64,000 nt of DNA, from positions 186,001-250,000 of the forward strand of contig NZ_JACIIZ010000002.1 in assembly GCF_014205765.1 (NCBI RefSeq), written 5' to 3'. Positions 53,967 to 64,000 of this stretch are shown here, in pieces. Below the pieces are notes generated by a model. That model worked only from the letters and a program-made list of their open reading frames with translations. It searched no databases and was not told the DNA's origin. The translations under genes and the position numbers were made by a program. This stretch comes from Nitrospirillum iridis (GTDB lineage: Bacteria; Pseudomonadota; Alphaproteobacteria; Azospirillales; Azospirillaceae). The stretch's first letter is position 1; each line of letters begins with the position of its first letter.

Positions 53967-55358
53967 TCAGCCGGCGCCGGGGGCGATGGCGATGCAGTCC
54001 TGGCCCTGACGCTTCAGCTGGGTGCAGGCGGCGCGGGCCGTCTTCTCACTCAATCCCGCCAGGCGGGCGCGGTAAAGGCGCGCGCCTGACGCTTGCACAT
54101 CCGGGACGGCGGCGTTCAGCATGCCCTTCGCCTTTTGCGTGGCCCGGGCGATGGCGGCCTGGGTGGCGGCACGGTCGTTATAGGCGCCGACCTGGATGCT
54201 CCAGCCCGCCGGCACGGCCTTGGCCTTGGGCGCGGCGGCCACGGCCGGGGCGGCTTCCGCCGGGGCAGCCAGCAGGGTGTGGTCGGCCACGCTTTCCGCC
54301 GCCTTGCCGACGGCCTTGGCGGCCTTGCCGGCGGCGCTGGCCAGCCGGACGCCGGGGGTGGCCCTGGGCTGGGCCGGGCGCGGCGCCTCGTCGGCCTCAT
54401 CCTCGTCGCCTTCCGACGCGCTGTTGTCGGTGGCGGTGTCGTTGCTGGCCACCTGCACGGCGGCGCGGCCGTTCGGCGCACGGATGGGCGCCTCGGCCGT
54501 CAGGAGGGCGCCGGGCTTGGTGTCGAAGGCTTCATCCAGCAGATCGGCCATGCGGTTGTCGCGCCAGACCGCGCTGCTGCCGCCCATGACCACGGCGATC
54601 AGGCGGCGGCCGTCATGCACGGCGGACCCCACCAGGTTGAAGCCCGAGGCGTTGATGAAGCCGGTCTTGATGCCATCCATGCCCGGGTAGCGGGACATGA
54701 GATGGTTGTGGTTGGCCATCGTCTCACCGTTGTAGGTGAAACTCTCCGTCTTGAAATAGGCGTACTGCTTGGCGTGGTCGTGGATCAGCGCCTGGGCCAG
54801 GCGGGCCAGGTCGCGCGCCGTCGTCTTCTGTCCGGCGTTGGGCAGGCCGGACGCGTTGCGGAAGGTGGTGCGGCTCATGCCCAAGGCGTGGGCCTTGGCG
54901 GTCATCAACTGGGCGAAGCGCGGCTCGCTGCCGCCCAAATTCTCCGCCACCGTCACCGCCACGTCGTTGGCCGATTTCGTGACCAGGGCCAGGATGGCGT
55001 CGCGCACCCGGATGGTTTCACCCGGGTCCAGGCCCAGCTTGCTGGGCGCCTGGGCCGAGGCATGGGCCGACACCTTGAAGGGCGTGTCCAGCGTGACCTT
55101 GCCGGCATCCAGCGCGTCGAACAGCAGGTACAGCGTCATCATCTTGGTCAGCGACGCCGGATAGTTCTGCGTGTCCGCGCCGGCGGAATGCAGCACTTGG
55201 CCGGTTTCGGCGTCGACCACGATGGCGGCGTATTTGGCGTGGGCGGCGACGGGGGTGAACGCCCAGCACGCAAGTAAAGCCAGCACGGCCCAGCGCGTGC
55301 GCCCGCCGCCCAGAAATATGCGCTTCCAATGGGTCACGGTGAACTGCCCCTCCGCCAT
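53967..55358 (-). CDS. D-alanyl-D-alanine carboxypeptidase with C-terminal SPOR-like domain
   Basis: A 463-residue exported penicillin-binding protein that trims the terminal D-alanine of peptidoglycan stems. The signal sequence (to about residue 41, ending AAHA) is followed by a DacA/DacF-type domain with the three catalytic motifs SLTK, SAN and KTG (in GIKTGFINASG). A linker rich in Ala, Asp and Glu follows, then a C-terminal SPOR-like domain (about 390-463: WSIQVGAYNDRAATQAAI, LYRARLAGLSEKTARAACTQLKRQGQDC), which binds denuded glycan at the septum. Alphaproteobacterial PBPs often have this fusion. The ATG at 55358 is chosen because the signal peptide begins near it. Confidence 0.92.
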   Translation of the reverse strand: MAEGQFTVTHWKRIFLGGGRTRWAVLALLACWAFTPVAAHAKYAAIVVDAETGQVLHSAGADTQNYPASLTKMMTLYLLFDALDAGKVTLDTPFKVSAHASAQAPSKLGLDPGETIRVRDAILALVTKSANDVAVTVAENLGGSEPRFAQLMTAKAHALGMSRTTFRNASGLPNAGQKTTARDLARLAQALIHDHAKQYAYFKTESFTYNGETMANHNHLMSRYPGMDGIKTGFINASGFNLVGSAVHDGRRLIAVVMGGSSAVWRDNRMADLLDEAFDTKPGALLTAEAPIRAPNGRAAVQVASNDTATDNSASEGDEDEADEAPRPAQPRATPGVRLASAAGKAAKAVGKAAESVADHTLLAAPAEAAPAVAAAPKAKAVPAGWSIQVGAYNDRAATQAAIARATQKAKGMLNAAVPDVQASGARLYRARLAGLSEKTARAACTQLKRQGQDCIAIAPGAG

Positions 55359-55553
55359 GCCGCGTTGCCGACGATGATCAAAGTAAAGGCACGATGAATC
55401 GCTGTCCAGTATTGAAAATACGGTTAAGGGCGAGGACCCGTACGAGTGGGCCGCAACCAGCACTGGTGGTTTTACATGATCAGCCGGCGATCAAGGCGGG
55501 GTGCGCCGACCCGGTCGGCCTACCCCGCAGGGGCGTCCCGTTAATTCATATGA

Positions 55554-55572
55554 TATATTGCATCGCAATATA
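55554..55572. promoter_or_regulatory. Possible PhaR site 1 (palindrome)
   Basis: Arms of 8 bp (TATATTGC and GCAATATA) flank ATC, so the core is TGC-ATC-GCA at 55559-55567. PhaR, the polyhydroxyalkanoate regulator, is known to bind TGC-rich palindromes upstream of phasin genes. Confidence 0.55.
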
Positions 55573-55689
55573 AAATCACCCCTTTGGGGGCGGTGCTCCG
55601 ACATTGTGGGCCTATTTGGCGCCGTTCCAAGCCGGTTCGGAGCGAATTACCCTGGTAGGCCGTCCCAAAAGTCCATGTGACGTTATTTT

Positions 55690-55698
55690 TGCGGTGCA
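55690..55698. promoter_or_regulatory. Possible PhaR site 2
   Basis: TGC-GGT-GCA, ending 10 bases upstream of the -35 hexamer of the proposed phasin promoter. Confidence 0.5.
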
Positions 55699-55708
55699 CA
55701 AAAGTAGG

Positions 55709-55738
55709 TTGACAAGCCGGCTCGCCGGGCCCAATTAT
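55709..55738 (+). promoter_or_regulatory. Sigma-70-type promoter of the phasin gene
   Basis: TTGACA (55709-55714), 18-base spacer, AATTAT (55733-55738). The leader to the phasin ATG would be about 140 bases. Confidence 0.55.
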
Positions 55739-55748
55739 GGGACCGTGC

Positions 55749-55757
55749 TGCGATGCA
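55749..55757. promoter_or_regulatory. Possible PhaR site 3
   Basis: TGC-GAT-GCA lies at about +4 to +12 relative to the proposed transcript start, where a repressor would block polymerase. Confidence 0.5.
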
Positions 55758-55888
55758 ACATGGCGGTGCCGTTACGGGCCGCTTGCGCGCAGGCACGCCA
55801 CCCGGCCGATGCCGGTTTGCCTGACCCGGGTACGGGCCGCATCGGGCGGCCGATGGATCATCAGAGATCATTGGAAGGAGCATTTATC

Positions 55889-56443
55889 ATGACCACCACG
55901 AATACTGCCCCCACCACGACCACGCGCGCGAAGAAGGTTGTCGCCGACGCCACGGTCGAAACCACCGCCGCCGTCAAGGACGCCGCCGAGACCACCGTCG
56001 CCGCCGCCCAGGACGCCGTGACCAAGAATTATGAGCAGGCCGTCGCCTTGACCAAGGAGCAGGTCGAGAAGGCCAGCAAGAAGGCCTTCCAGGCGTACGA
56101 GGAGCTGACCTCCTTCAACAAGGAAACGGTCGACGCCCTCGTCCTTTCCTCCACCGTCCTGGCCAAGGGCCTGGAGAACCTCTCCAAGTCGTTCGTCGCC
56201 TACGCCCAGTCCTCGCTGGAAAGCAGCGTGTCGGCCACCAAGGCCCTGCTGGCGGTGAAGACCCTGCGCGAAGCGGTGGACCTGCAGTCCGAGTTCGCCA
56301 AGGCCAGCTTCGACACCCTGATCAGCGAGGCCACCAAGACCTCCGAGCTGTCGGTGAAGCTGGCCAACGAGGCGATCGAGCCGATCTCCGCCCGCGTCAA
56401 CGCGGTGGTGACCAAGTTCGGCAAGCCGCGCCTGGCCGCGTGA
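55889..56443 (+). CDS. Phasin (polyhydroxyalkanoate granule-associated protein)
   Basis: A 184-residue, Ala/Thr-rich, almost wholly helical protein that coats storage granules of polyhydroxyalkanoate. The phasin_2-type core lies at about 55-165 (AVALTKEQVEKASKKAFQAYEELTSFNKETVDAL, LENLSKSFVAYAQSSLESS and FAKASFDTLISEATKTSELSVKLANEA), and the N-terminal part is low-complexity. AAGGAG stands 8 bases before the ATG. Upstream TGC-type sites suggest PhaR control. Followed by a strong terminator. Confidence 0.92.
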   Translation: MTTTNTAPTTTTRAKKVVADATVETTAAVKDAAETTVAAAQDAVTKNYEQAVALTKEQVEKASKKAFQAYEELTSFNKETVDALVLSSTVLAKGLENLSKSFVAYAQSSLESSVSATKALLAVKTLREAVDLQSEFAKASFDTLISEATKTSELSVKLANEAIEPISARVNAVVTKFGKPRLAA

Positions 56444-56510
56444 CCGGAGGGTTGGCCGCCCCCGGCGGCCAATTCCGGAGGGTGACGCCGGATTGTTATG
56501 GATGATGATG

Positions 56511-56543
56511 AACCCGGCGGCGCCCGAGCGGGCCCGCCGGGTT
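56511..56543 (+). terminator. Intrinsic terminator of the phasin gene
   Basis: AACCCGGCGG (56511-56520) pairs with CCGCCGGGTT (56534-56543), followed by TTATTTTG. Confidence 0.87.
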
Positions 56544-56709
56544 TTATTTTGCCCGGAGTCCGGGCCCGTCCCAGGCCGCCGCGTGGTGATTTCGGTGCGT
56601 TATTCGCGCCCCTGGCATGAATAAGATTACCAGGGGTCTTCCAACGGCCGCCCGCGATCTCATATTATTCCTGGGATCACCACCCCGAGAGACACGTACC
56701 TGGAAGGCC

Positions 56710-57054
56710 ATGACGGAGTTCGACAGTCAGGGAAATGAGGGCGGCACTGGCGGCGACGGCACCAACACCGGTGTCGTGGTCAAGGCCAAACCCAAGACGA
56801 AAAAGCCCTCCATGTACAAGGTCTTGATGCTGAACGACGACTACACTCCCATGGAGTTCGTCGTTCACATCCTGGAGCGTTTCTTCTCGAAAAACCGGGA
56901 GGAGGCGACGCGGATCATGCTGCATGTCCACCGCCGCGGCGTGGGGGTGTGCGGCGTGTTCACCTACGAGGTGGCGGAAACGAAAGTCACCCAGGTGATG
57001 GATTTCGCGCGCCAGAACCAGCATCCTCTGCAATGCACCTTGGAGAAGGATTAG
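56710..57054 (+). CDS. clpS: ATP-dependent Clp protease adaptor ClpS
   Basis: ClpS presents N-degron substrates to ClpAP. The 114-residue protein has an unstructured N-terminal extension and the conserved fold: [25 protein letters not shown], with the DD..PM residues that line the N-degron pocket, [23 protein letters not shown] and the end [18 protein letters not shown] site precedes the ATG. It begins the clpS-clpA unit (clpA starts 5 bases after its stop). Confidence 0.96.
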   Translation: MTEFDSQGNEGGTGGDGTNTGVVVKAKPKTKKPSMYKVLMLNDDYTPMEFVVHILERFFSKNREEATRIMLHVHRRGVGVCGVFTYEVAETKVTQVMDFARQNQHPLQCTLEKD

Positions 57055-57059
57055 TAGGC

Positions 57060-59378
<2,319 letters not shown>

Positions 59379-59406
59379 GCAGCCTCCACCGGCCAGTGCT
59401 CGAAAC

Positions 59407-59447
59407 GAATGGGCCCCTGGACATCTCCCGGGGGCCCATTCTGTTTT
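59407..59447 (+). terminator. Intrinsic terminator of clpS-clpA
   Basis: An 11-bp stem (59407-59417, 59431-59441) followed by TGTTTT. Confidence 0.82.
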
Positions 59448-59481
59448 GGGGGGAAACGTGAGGACGGGAAGGGGCGTTGGC

Positions 59482-60207
59482 ATGCGGCGCGGGATGTGGC
59501 GGATGGTCGGCTGCGGCGTGGCAGCGGGCTTGGTGATGGGCACCGCGGGTGCGGAAGAGCTCGCGGCGCTCCGCCCCCACGCGGTCATCTTGTTCCAGGG
59601 CGATTCCATCACCGAGGGCGGCCGCCAGCCCGGCAATGACCTGAACCACACCATGGGGCAGGATTATGACTACATCATCGCCGCCGAGGTGGGCGCCCAG
59701 TACCCGGAACGCCGTCTGACCTTCCTCAACCGGGGCATCAGCGGCAACACGGTGACGGATCTGGCCGCGCGCTGGCAGGCCGACGTCATCGACCTGAAGC
59801 CCGACCTGCTCAGCATCCTGGTGGGGGTGAACGACACCTTCCACGGCAAGGGTGAAACCGTCGAGGATTACGCCCGGACCTACGAGCGGCTGATCCAGCA
59901 GACGCAGGCCCAACTGCCGGGCACCCGCATCATCCTGGGCCAGCCCTTCCTGCTGCCAGCGGGCGACTACCAGGCCGATTACCCGGCCAAGCGGGCGCAG
60001 GTCAAGCTGCGCCAGGCGGTGGTCGCCGATCTCGCCGCCAAATATCACCTGCCGCTGATCCGCTATCAGGAGGCGTTTGACGAGGCCTGCCGCAAGGCGC
60101 CGGCCGATCATTGGTCGTGGGACGGTATCCATCCCACCTACGCCGGCCATGGCCTGATGGCCCGCGAATGGCGCCGGGCGGTGGACGCCGCCTGGCCGCC
60201 CGGCTGA
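59482..60207 (+). CDS. Exported SGNH/GDSL-family hydrolase
   Basis: A 241-residue protein with an N-terminal signal peptide (MRRGMWRMVGCGVAAGLVMG, cut near TAGA/EE). The SGNH blocks are all present: block I FQGDSITEGG with the nucleophile serine, block II NRGISGNTV, block III LVGVNDTF and block V DGIHPT with the catalytic Asp-His pair. Such enzymes are lipases, esterases or carbohydrate acetylesterases, and the substrate is unknown. The ATG gives a standard signal; a GTG at 59458 is also in frame. It ends 1 base before the convergent response-regulator stop. Confidence 0.87.
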   Translation: MRRGMWRMVGCGVAAGLVMGTAGAEELAALRPHAVILFQGDSITEGGRQPGNDLNHTMGQDYDYIIAAEVGAQYPERRLTFLNRGISGNTVTDLAARWQADVIDLKPDLLSILVGVNDTFHGKGETVEDYARTYERLIQQTQAQLPGTRIILGQPFLLPAGDYQADYPAKRAQVKLRQAVVADLAAKYHLPLIRYQEAFDEACRKAPADHWSWDGIHPTYAGHGLMAREWRRAVDAAWPPG

Positions 60208-60208
60208 C

Positions 60209-60631
60209 TCAGCCCATGCTGGTCAGGCGCTTGATCAGGGAGTCCAGGTCGTTCCACACCACGGGCTTGGCGACGTAGCCGGAGAACATGCCCGTGGTCA
60301 GGTGGTCGATGACGTCGGTTTCCGCCGTCATCAGGACCAGGGGCACGGGGCGGGCATGGCCGGTCGGCGCGGGCCGGGTGTGCAGGACGCTGGCCGCCTC
60401 CGCCCCGCCGACGCCCGGCATGTTCAGGTCCAGAAGCACCAGGTCGAAGGGCGTTTCGACCGCGGCATCGAACAGGGTTATGGCTTCCGCCCCGTCGGCG
60501 GCACCCGTGGCCTCATAGCCCAGGCGGCGCAACACGGCCAGGATCAGGTCCCGATTCACCCGGTTGTCTTCCGCGACCAGGATGCGGAGGGCGGGAGCGG
60601 TATCGGTCGCGGACATGTCTTGGACGCTCAT
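60209..60631 (-). CDS. Receiver-only response regulator
   Basis: A 140-residue receiver domain with no output domain: the acidic pair in ILVAEDN, the phosphorylation aspartate in LVLLDLNMPG, the threonine in LMTAET and the lysine in YVAKPV. The order AEDNRVNRDL and the EDN motif are typical of stand-alone or hybrid-kinase receivers. It is transcribed divergently from the large propeller sensor that starts 242 bases away, so a signalling link is likely but not shown. The ATG at 60631 lies just before the receiver. Confidence 0.88.
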   Translation of the reverse strand: MSVQDMSATDTAPALRILVAEDNRVNRDLILAVLRRLGYEATGAADGAEAITLFDAAVETPFDLVLLDLNMPGVGGAEAASVLHTRPAPTGHARPVPLVLMTAETDVIDHLTTGMFSGYVAKPVVWNDLDSLIKRLTSMG

Positions 60632-60872
60632 CGATGGTCTGCCGGTTTGGGGGCGCAGTAGGCGCGCTGTCAGCTTGCGGCCTGTCTTGGCACCACAATA
60701 GGCCCGTTCCCCGCCGCCGCCCAGCCCCCTTTCCGCCGGACGGCCTACGCCGGATGGGGAGGATGTGTGCTGATTTTGTGGCGCGCCATCGGCTTTCCTA
60801 TAAAATCCAAGATTGTTCGGACCACCCCTCCTGGTGACTCCGGCGATTGCCGTCACCCTGGTGGTTGTGCTG

Positions 60873-63800
60873 ATGCGCGTGGTGTCCTTCCTTGTTGTGC
60901 TGTGGCTGGCGGCCCTCGGCCCCTTTGGCGGGTCCATCGGCGCGGCGCGGGCGGAATCCGCGCGCTGGCAGGCCTTGGGACAGACGGCGTTCGAACATAT
61001 CGACCGCGGGCGGGGGTTGCCCAGCGACACCATCTTTTCCCTAGCGCAGGATCAGCGCGGTTTCGTCTGGATCGGCACCACCAACGGCCTCGCCCGTTTC
61101 GACGGCTATCACATGCGGGTGTTCCAACCGGATCCCGCCGTGCCGGGATCCCTGCCGGATGGCGTCATCCGCGCGCTGCATGTCGATCCCCTGGGCCGGT
61201 TGTGGGTGGGGACGCATGTGGGCGGACTGGCCCTCTATGACCCGGTGACGGAGCGGTTCCGCACCATCGCCCCCGGCCCGGCCGGGGTCAGCGCCGCGAC
61301 GGTCTATGACATCAGTGACGACGGTAACGGGGGCGTTTGGGTGGCTACCCGTGGCGGCCTGGATCACCTGTCCGGCGACGGACGGGTGATGGAGCGGTTC
61401 CGTCATGGCGGTGTGGGATCCCAGGGTTCCGGGGCCGAGGCCAAGGCCAAGGGCGGCGACGCGGATGGCGACGCGCTGCCGCACAGCACGGTGTTCACCG
61501 TTCATCAGGACCGGTCGGGGGCGCTGTGGGCCGGTACGGCCAAGGGGCTGGTGATGCGGCCGGCGGGTGGCACCCGCTTCGCGCCGCCACCCGTCGCCAA
61601 TCCCACCCCTGGCGCCGCCGCCCTGTTGGCCGACAGCGTCTGGCAGATCGAGGAAGGGGCCGATGGCCGCCTGTGGCTGGGGGGCGACCGCAGCGGCCTG
61701 GGCGTCTATGACCCGACGGACCAGTCGCTGACCGTCATCCAGCCCCAGGGGGAGGGGGAGCCGCCGCTGTCCGCTGTGACCATGCGGGGCGCGGTGGAGG
61801 TGCGCCCCGGAATCCTGTGGGTGGCCACGCTGGGCAATGGCATCGCCGAGGTGGATATCGCCCGGGGCGTCTACCACACCATCCGCCATGAGCCCGACAT
61901 TCCCGCCACCCTGTCCAGCAACGCTCTGCGGGCCATCCTGAAAGACCGGTCCGGCCTGATCTGGACCGGCGGCGATTCCGGCCTGGACGTGCACAATCCG
62001 ACCAACGCCGCCTTGGTCACCCTGTTCACCGGAAACGGCCGCCCGCCGCTGGGCGACCTGCCCGCGATCAAGAGCGTGGCGGTGGCGCCGCAGGGAACGC
62101 TGTGGCTGGGTGGCGACGGCGCGGTGGTGGCGTTCGATCCGGCCACGCGCCAGGTGCGCCGCATCCTGGCCGGCGGTCCGCAGGCCGACCCGGCCCACAG
62201 CCTGCCGCAACTGGACGTGCTGGCCATGGCCCGCCGCGTCGGCGGTGACGGCGCCCCGGGTCTGCTGTGGGCCGGCACGCCGCGCGGCCTCTATCGCGTG
62301 GGGGAGGCGACGGGCGCCGTTGAACGCGAGACCCTGCCCACCGCCAACCCTTATCCCTACATCTCCCGCGTGGTCACCGCCGGGCCGGTCACGTGGGTCG
62401 CCACCTTTTCAGGGCTGGTGCGGATCGACGCCGACGGCGCCAAAACGCTGTATCACCATGAGACGGCCAACGCCGGCAGTCTGGTGGACGACCGTATCAT
62501 CGCCCTGGCGGTGGACCACACCGGCGCCGTGTGGGCGGGGACCGAGCATGGCCTGAACCGGCTGGATCCGACCACCGGCTCGGTCGAGCGGCTGGCCCAT
62601 GACAAGAGCGATCCCGGCTCGCTGCCCCACGACTATATCAACAGCCTGGCGGAGGACGGCCAAGGCCGCCTGTGGGTGGGCACCGCCCAGGGCGGCATCG
62701 CCATCCTGGACGGGCGCGACAGCGGCGGCAAGCCGCGCTTCCGCGTGCTGGATCGGGAAAACGGCCTGCCCAGCCTGCGCATCAACAACCTGACCTTCGA
62801 TGGCCAGGACCATGTCTGGGCCACCACGGCGGACGAACTGGTCCGTATCGACGTGGCCACGTTGGCCGTGCGCGTCCTGGGGTCGGCGGAGAACGCCCTG
62901 ATCCGCCGCTATTGGGAGAACGCCTCGGCGGTGACGCCGGACGGCATGCTGCTGTTCGCGGGCGACGGCGGCATGACGGTGGTGTCGCCCAATGACATCA
63001 CCGACTGGCGCTTTGCCCCGCCCCTGGCGGTGACGGACGTTCGCGTGGGCGGGCAGAGCGTGCCGCCCGCCGCCATCGACGGCGTGCCGCTGATCCTGCA
63101 TCCCGGCGATCGTGGTTTCGAGGTGGAATTCACCGCCCTGGACTTCTCCGCCCCGGATCGCAACCGCTATGCGGTCATGCTGGAAGGCTTCGACGCCGGC
63201 TGGATGGAAAAGGACGCGCAGCGCCGCCGCGCCGTCTATACCAACCTGGCACCGGGCCGGTACCGCCTGCTGGTCCGGGGCAGCAACAAGGATGGACGGT
63301 GGAATCCCGAAACCCTGTCGCTGCCGGTGACGGTGCTGCCCGCCTGGTACCAGACATGGTGGTTCCGTATCCTGGCCGCTGCTACGGTCATCGGCGCCGT
63401 GGCGCTGTCGTTCTGGGGTAGGCTGGCCTGGCATCGCCGCCGTCAGCGGGAACTTGAGCAACTGGTGGACGCCCGCACGGCGGACCTGGCGGCATCGGCG
63501 GCCACCCTGCGCCGGGTGGGCGATGCCGGCCGCGACTTGTCAGCCTCCTTGGAGCGGGAAGCCATCTGCCGCGCCTTGCATGCCCATGTGGCGGAGCTTA
63601 TGCCGGCCGCGTCCTTGCGCGTGGCGGTGTTCGGCGAGACCGAGGCCGCCCCCCTGACCCTCGTCTACGCGGGGGGCGTATCGGACGTGGTGGACGCGAG
63701 GCTGGGGCCGCTTCCGGCGGAGGACCCACTGTACCAGCGGGCCGTGGCGGGCGCGTCGACCAGCAGCAGCCCCGATGGCACGCTGCTGTACGCGCCCCTG

Positions 63801-64000
63801 CGCGTGGGGGGGCGTCGCCTGGGCGTGGTGGAGGTGCGCATCAGCCGGCCGGAGGCGGCCCTGCCCCGGCATGTCGAGGCGCTGCGTTCCATGGCCGCCT
63901 TCGCCGCGGTGGCCATCACCAACGCCGCCGCTTTCCGCGAGGTGGAGCAGGCGCGCGAGGAAACGGCGCAAACCCTGGCCAATCTGGAAAACGCCCTGAC
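60873..64000 (+). CDS. Large two-component-type sensor with periplasmic beta-propeller, C-terminus beyond the window
   Basis: The frame is open from 60873 to the end (at least 1042 residues). A signal peptide (about 1-27) leads into a periplasmic propeller of at least ten RxWxGT-type blades (FVWIGT, RLWVGT, GVWVAT, ALWAGT, RLWLGG), about residues 30-700. A Y_Y_Y-type domain follows (about 742-830: FEVEFTALDFSAPDRNRYAVMLEGFDAGW), then one membrane helix (about 830-853), a coiled coil (QRELEQLVDART) and a cytoplasmic GAF-like domain (about 885-1030, ending FAAVAITNAAAF). The architecture is that of hybrid or diguanylate-cyclase sensors that detect sugars. The effector domain is cut off, so its type is unknown. 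Confidence 0.85.
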   Translation, partial: MRVVSFLVVLWLAALGPFGGSIGAARAESARWQALGQTAFEHIDRGRGLPSDTIFSLAQDQRGFVWIGTTNGLARFDGYHMRVFQPDPAVPGSLPDGVIRALHVDPLGRLWVGTHVGGLALYDPVTERFRTIAPGPAGVSAATVYDISDDGNGGVWVATRGGLDHLSGDGRVMERFRHGGVGSQGSGAEAKAKGGDADGDALPHSTVFTVHQDRSGALWAGTAKGLVMRPAGGTRFAPPPVANPTPGAAALLADSVWQIEEGADGRLWLGGDRSGLGVYDPTDQSLTVIQPQGEGEPPLSAVTMRGAVEVRPGILWVATLGNGIAEVDIARGVYHTIRHEPDIPATLSSNALRAILKDRSGLIWTGGDSGLDVHNPTNAALVTLFTGNGRPPLGDLPAIKSVAVAPQGTLWLGGDGAVVAFDPATRQVRRILAGGPQADPAHSLPQLDVLAMARRVGGDGAPGLLWAGTPRGLYRVGEATGAVERETLPTANPYPYISRVVTAGPVTWVATFSGLVRIDADGAKTLYHHETANAGSLVDDRIIALAVDHTGAVWAGTEHGLNRLDPTTGSVERLAHDKSDPGSLPHDYINSLAEDGQGRLWVGTAQGGIAILDGRDSGGKPRFRVLDRENGLPSLRINNLTFDGQDHVWATTADELVRIDVATLAVRVLGSAENALIRRYWENASAVTPDGMLLFAGDGGMTVVSPNDITDWRFAPPLAVTDVRVGGQSVPPAAIDGVPLILHPGDRGFEVEFTALDFSAPDRNRYAVMLEGFDAGWMEKDAQRRRAVYTNLAPGRYRLLVRGSNKDGRWNPETLSLPVTVLPAWYQTWWFRILAAATVIGAVALSFWGRLAWHRRRQRELEQLVDARTADLAASAATLRRVGDAGRDLSASLEREAICRALHAHVAELMPAASLRVAVFGETEAAPLTLVYAGGVSDVVDARLGPLPAEDPLYQRAVAGASTSSSPDGTLLYAPLRVGGRRLGVVEVRISRPEAALPRHVEALRSMAAFAAVAITNAAAFREVEQAREETAQTLANLENAL

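Larger units (their letters stand above)
55359..55888. other. Regulatory region between the carboxypeptidase and phasin genes
   Basis: 530 bases without a gene between divergent genes. It holds the leftward carboxypeptidase promoter, an AT-rich block (about 55540-55580) and, toward the phasin, three TGC-N3-GCA motifs and a promoter, listed separately. The remaining sequence shows nothing I can name. Confidence 0.6.

Overview
The window is GC-rich chromosomal DNA from an alphaproteobacterium, most likely Rhodospirillales and close to Azospirillum/Nitrospirillum. The support is the gene content: MucR, the cytochrome bc1 chaperone CBP3, the order yceD-rpmF-plsX-fabH-ihfA-merR, a phasin, a K+-independent H+-pyrophosphatase and a metal-type HemB without zinc cysteines. 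I see no IS element, prophage, CRISPR array or rRNA. There is one tRNA gene (Pro, anticodon GGG).

Layout. 1-1.6 kb: the 3' part of parC. 1.7-6 kb: a CPBP membrane protease, an exported family 9 glycoside hydrolase behind two LacI-type operators, and a small exported protein. 6-13 kb: Bpt (N-degron leucyltransferase), a MotB with an EF-hand-like insert, two alpha/beta hydrolases, a VOC protein, HemB and 3-hydroxyisobutyryl-CoA hydrolase. 13-15 kb: a MarR regulator, a small conserved protein and MucR, with palindromes between them. 15-24 kb: a long same-strand run of rpiB, glyA, nrdR, ribD, ribE, ribB(A), ribH, nusB, thiL, fliL and a GNAT gene, covering one-carbon metabolism, riboflavin and thiamine cofactors. 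24-27 kb: hppA and BamE. 27-33 kb: CBP3, YceD, L32, PlsX, FabH, IHF-alpha and a MerR regulator. 32.8-37.7 kb is the most unusual stretch: a 964-residue repeat protein that looks like a type I-secreted beta-solenoid, tRNA-Pro, and a 410-residue protein with toxin-like motifs. 37.8-46.8 kb: housekeeping genes (CutA, rplM-rpsI, ArfB, a flavoprotein, a sterol desaturase-like enzyme, an RlmM-like methyltransferase, a LuxR-type response regulator). 47-51 kb: galU-ugd-pgm, which supply UDP-glucose and UDP-glucuronate for surface polysaccharide. 51.8-52.7 kb: a small AT-rich island with a degenerate HlyC-like acyltransferase and an unknown small protein. 53-60 kb: a second CPBP protease, a D,D-carboxypeptidase with a SPOR-like end, a phasin behind apparent PhaR sites, clpS-clpA and an SGNH hydrolase. 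60-64 kb: a receiver-only response regulator divergent from a large periplasmic-propeller sensor cut by the window end.

The genes most worth following are the four-repeat solenoid protein, the HlyC-like pseudoenzyme with its AT-rich partner, the toxin-like protein next to tRNA-Pro, the EF-hand MotB, the triple TGC-N3-GCA array upstream of the phasin and an orphan terminator upstream of galU that may mark a small RNA. Function calls rest on reading motifs in translated sequence; no database search was run.
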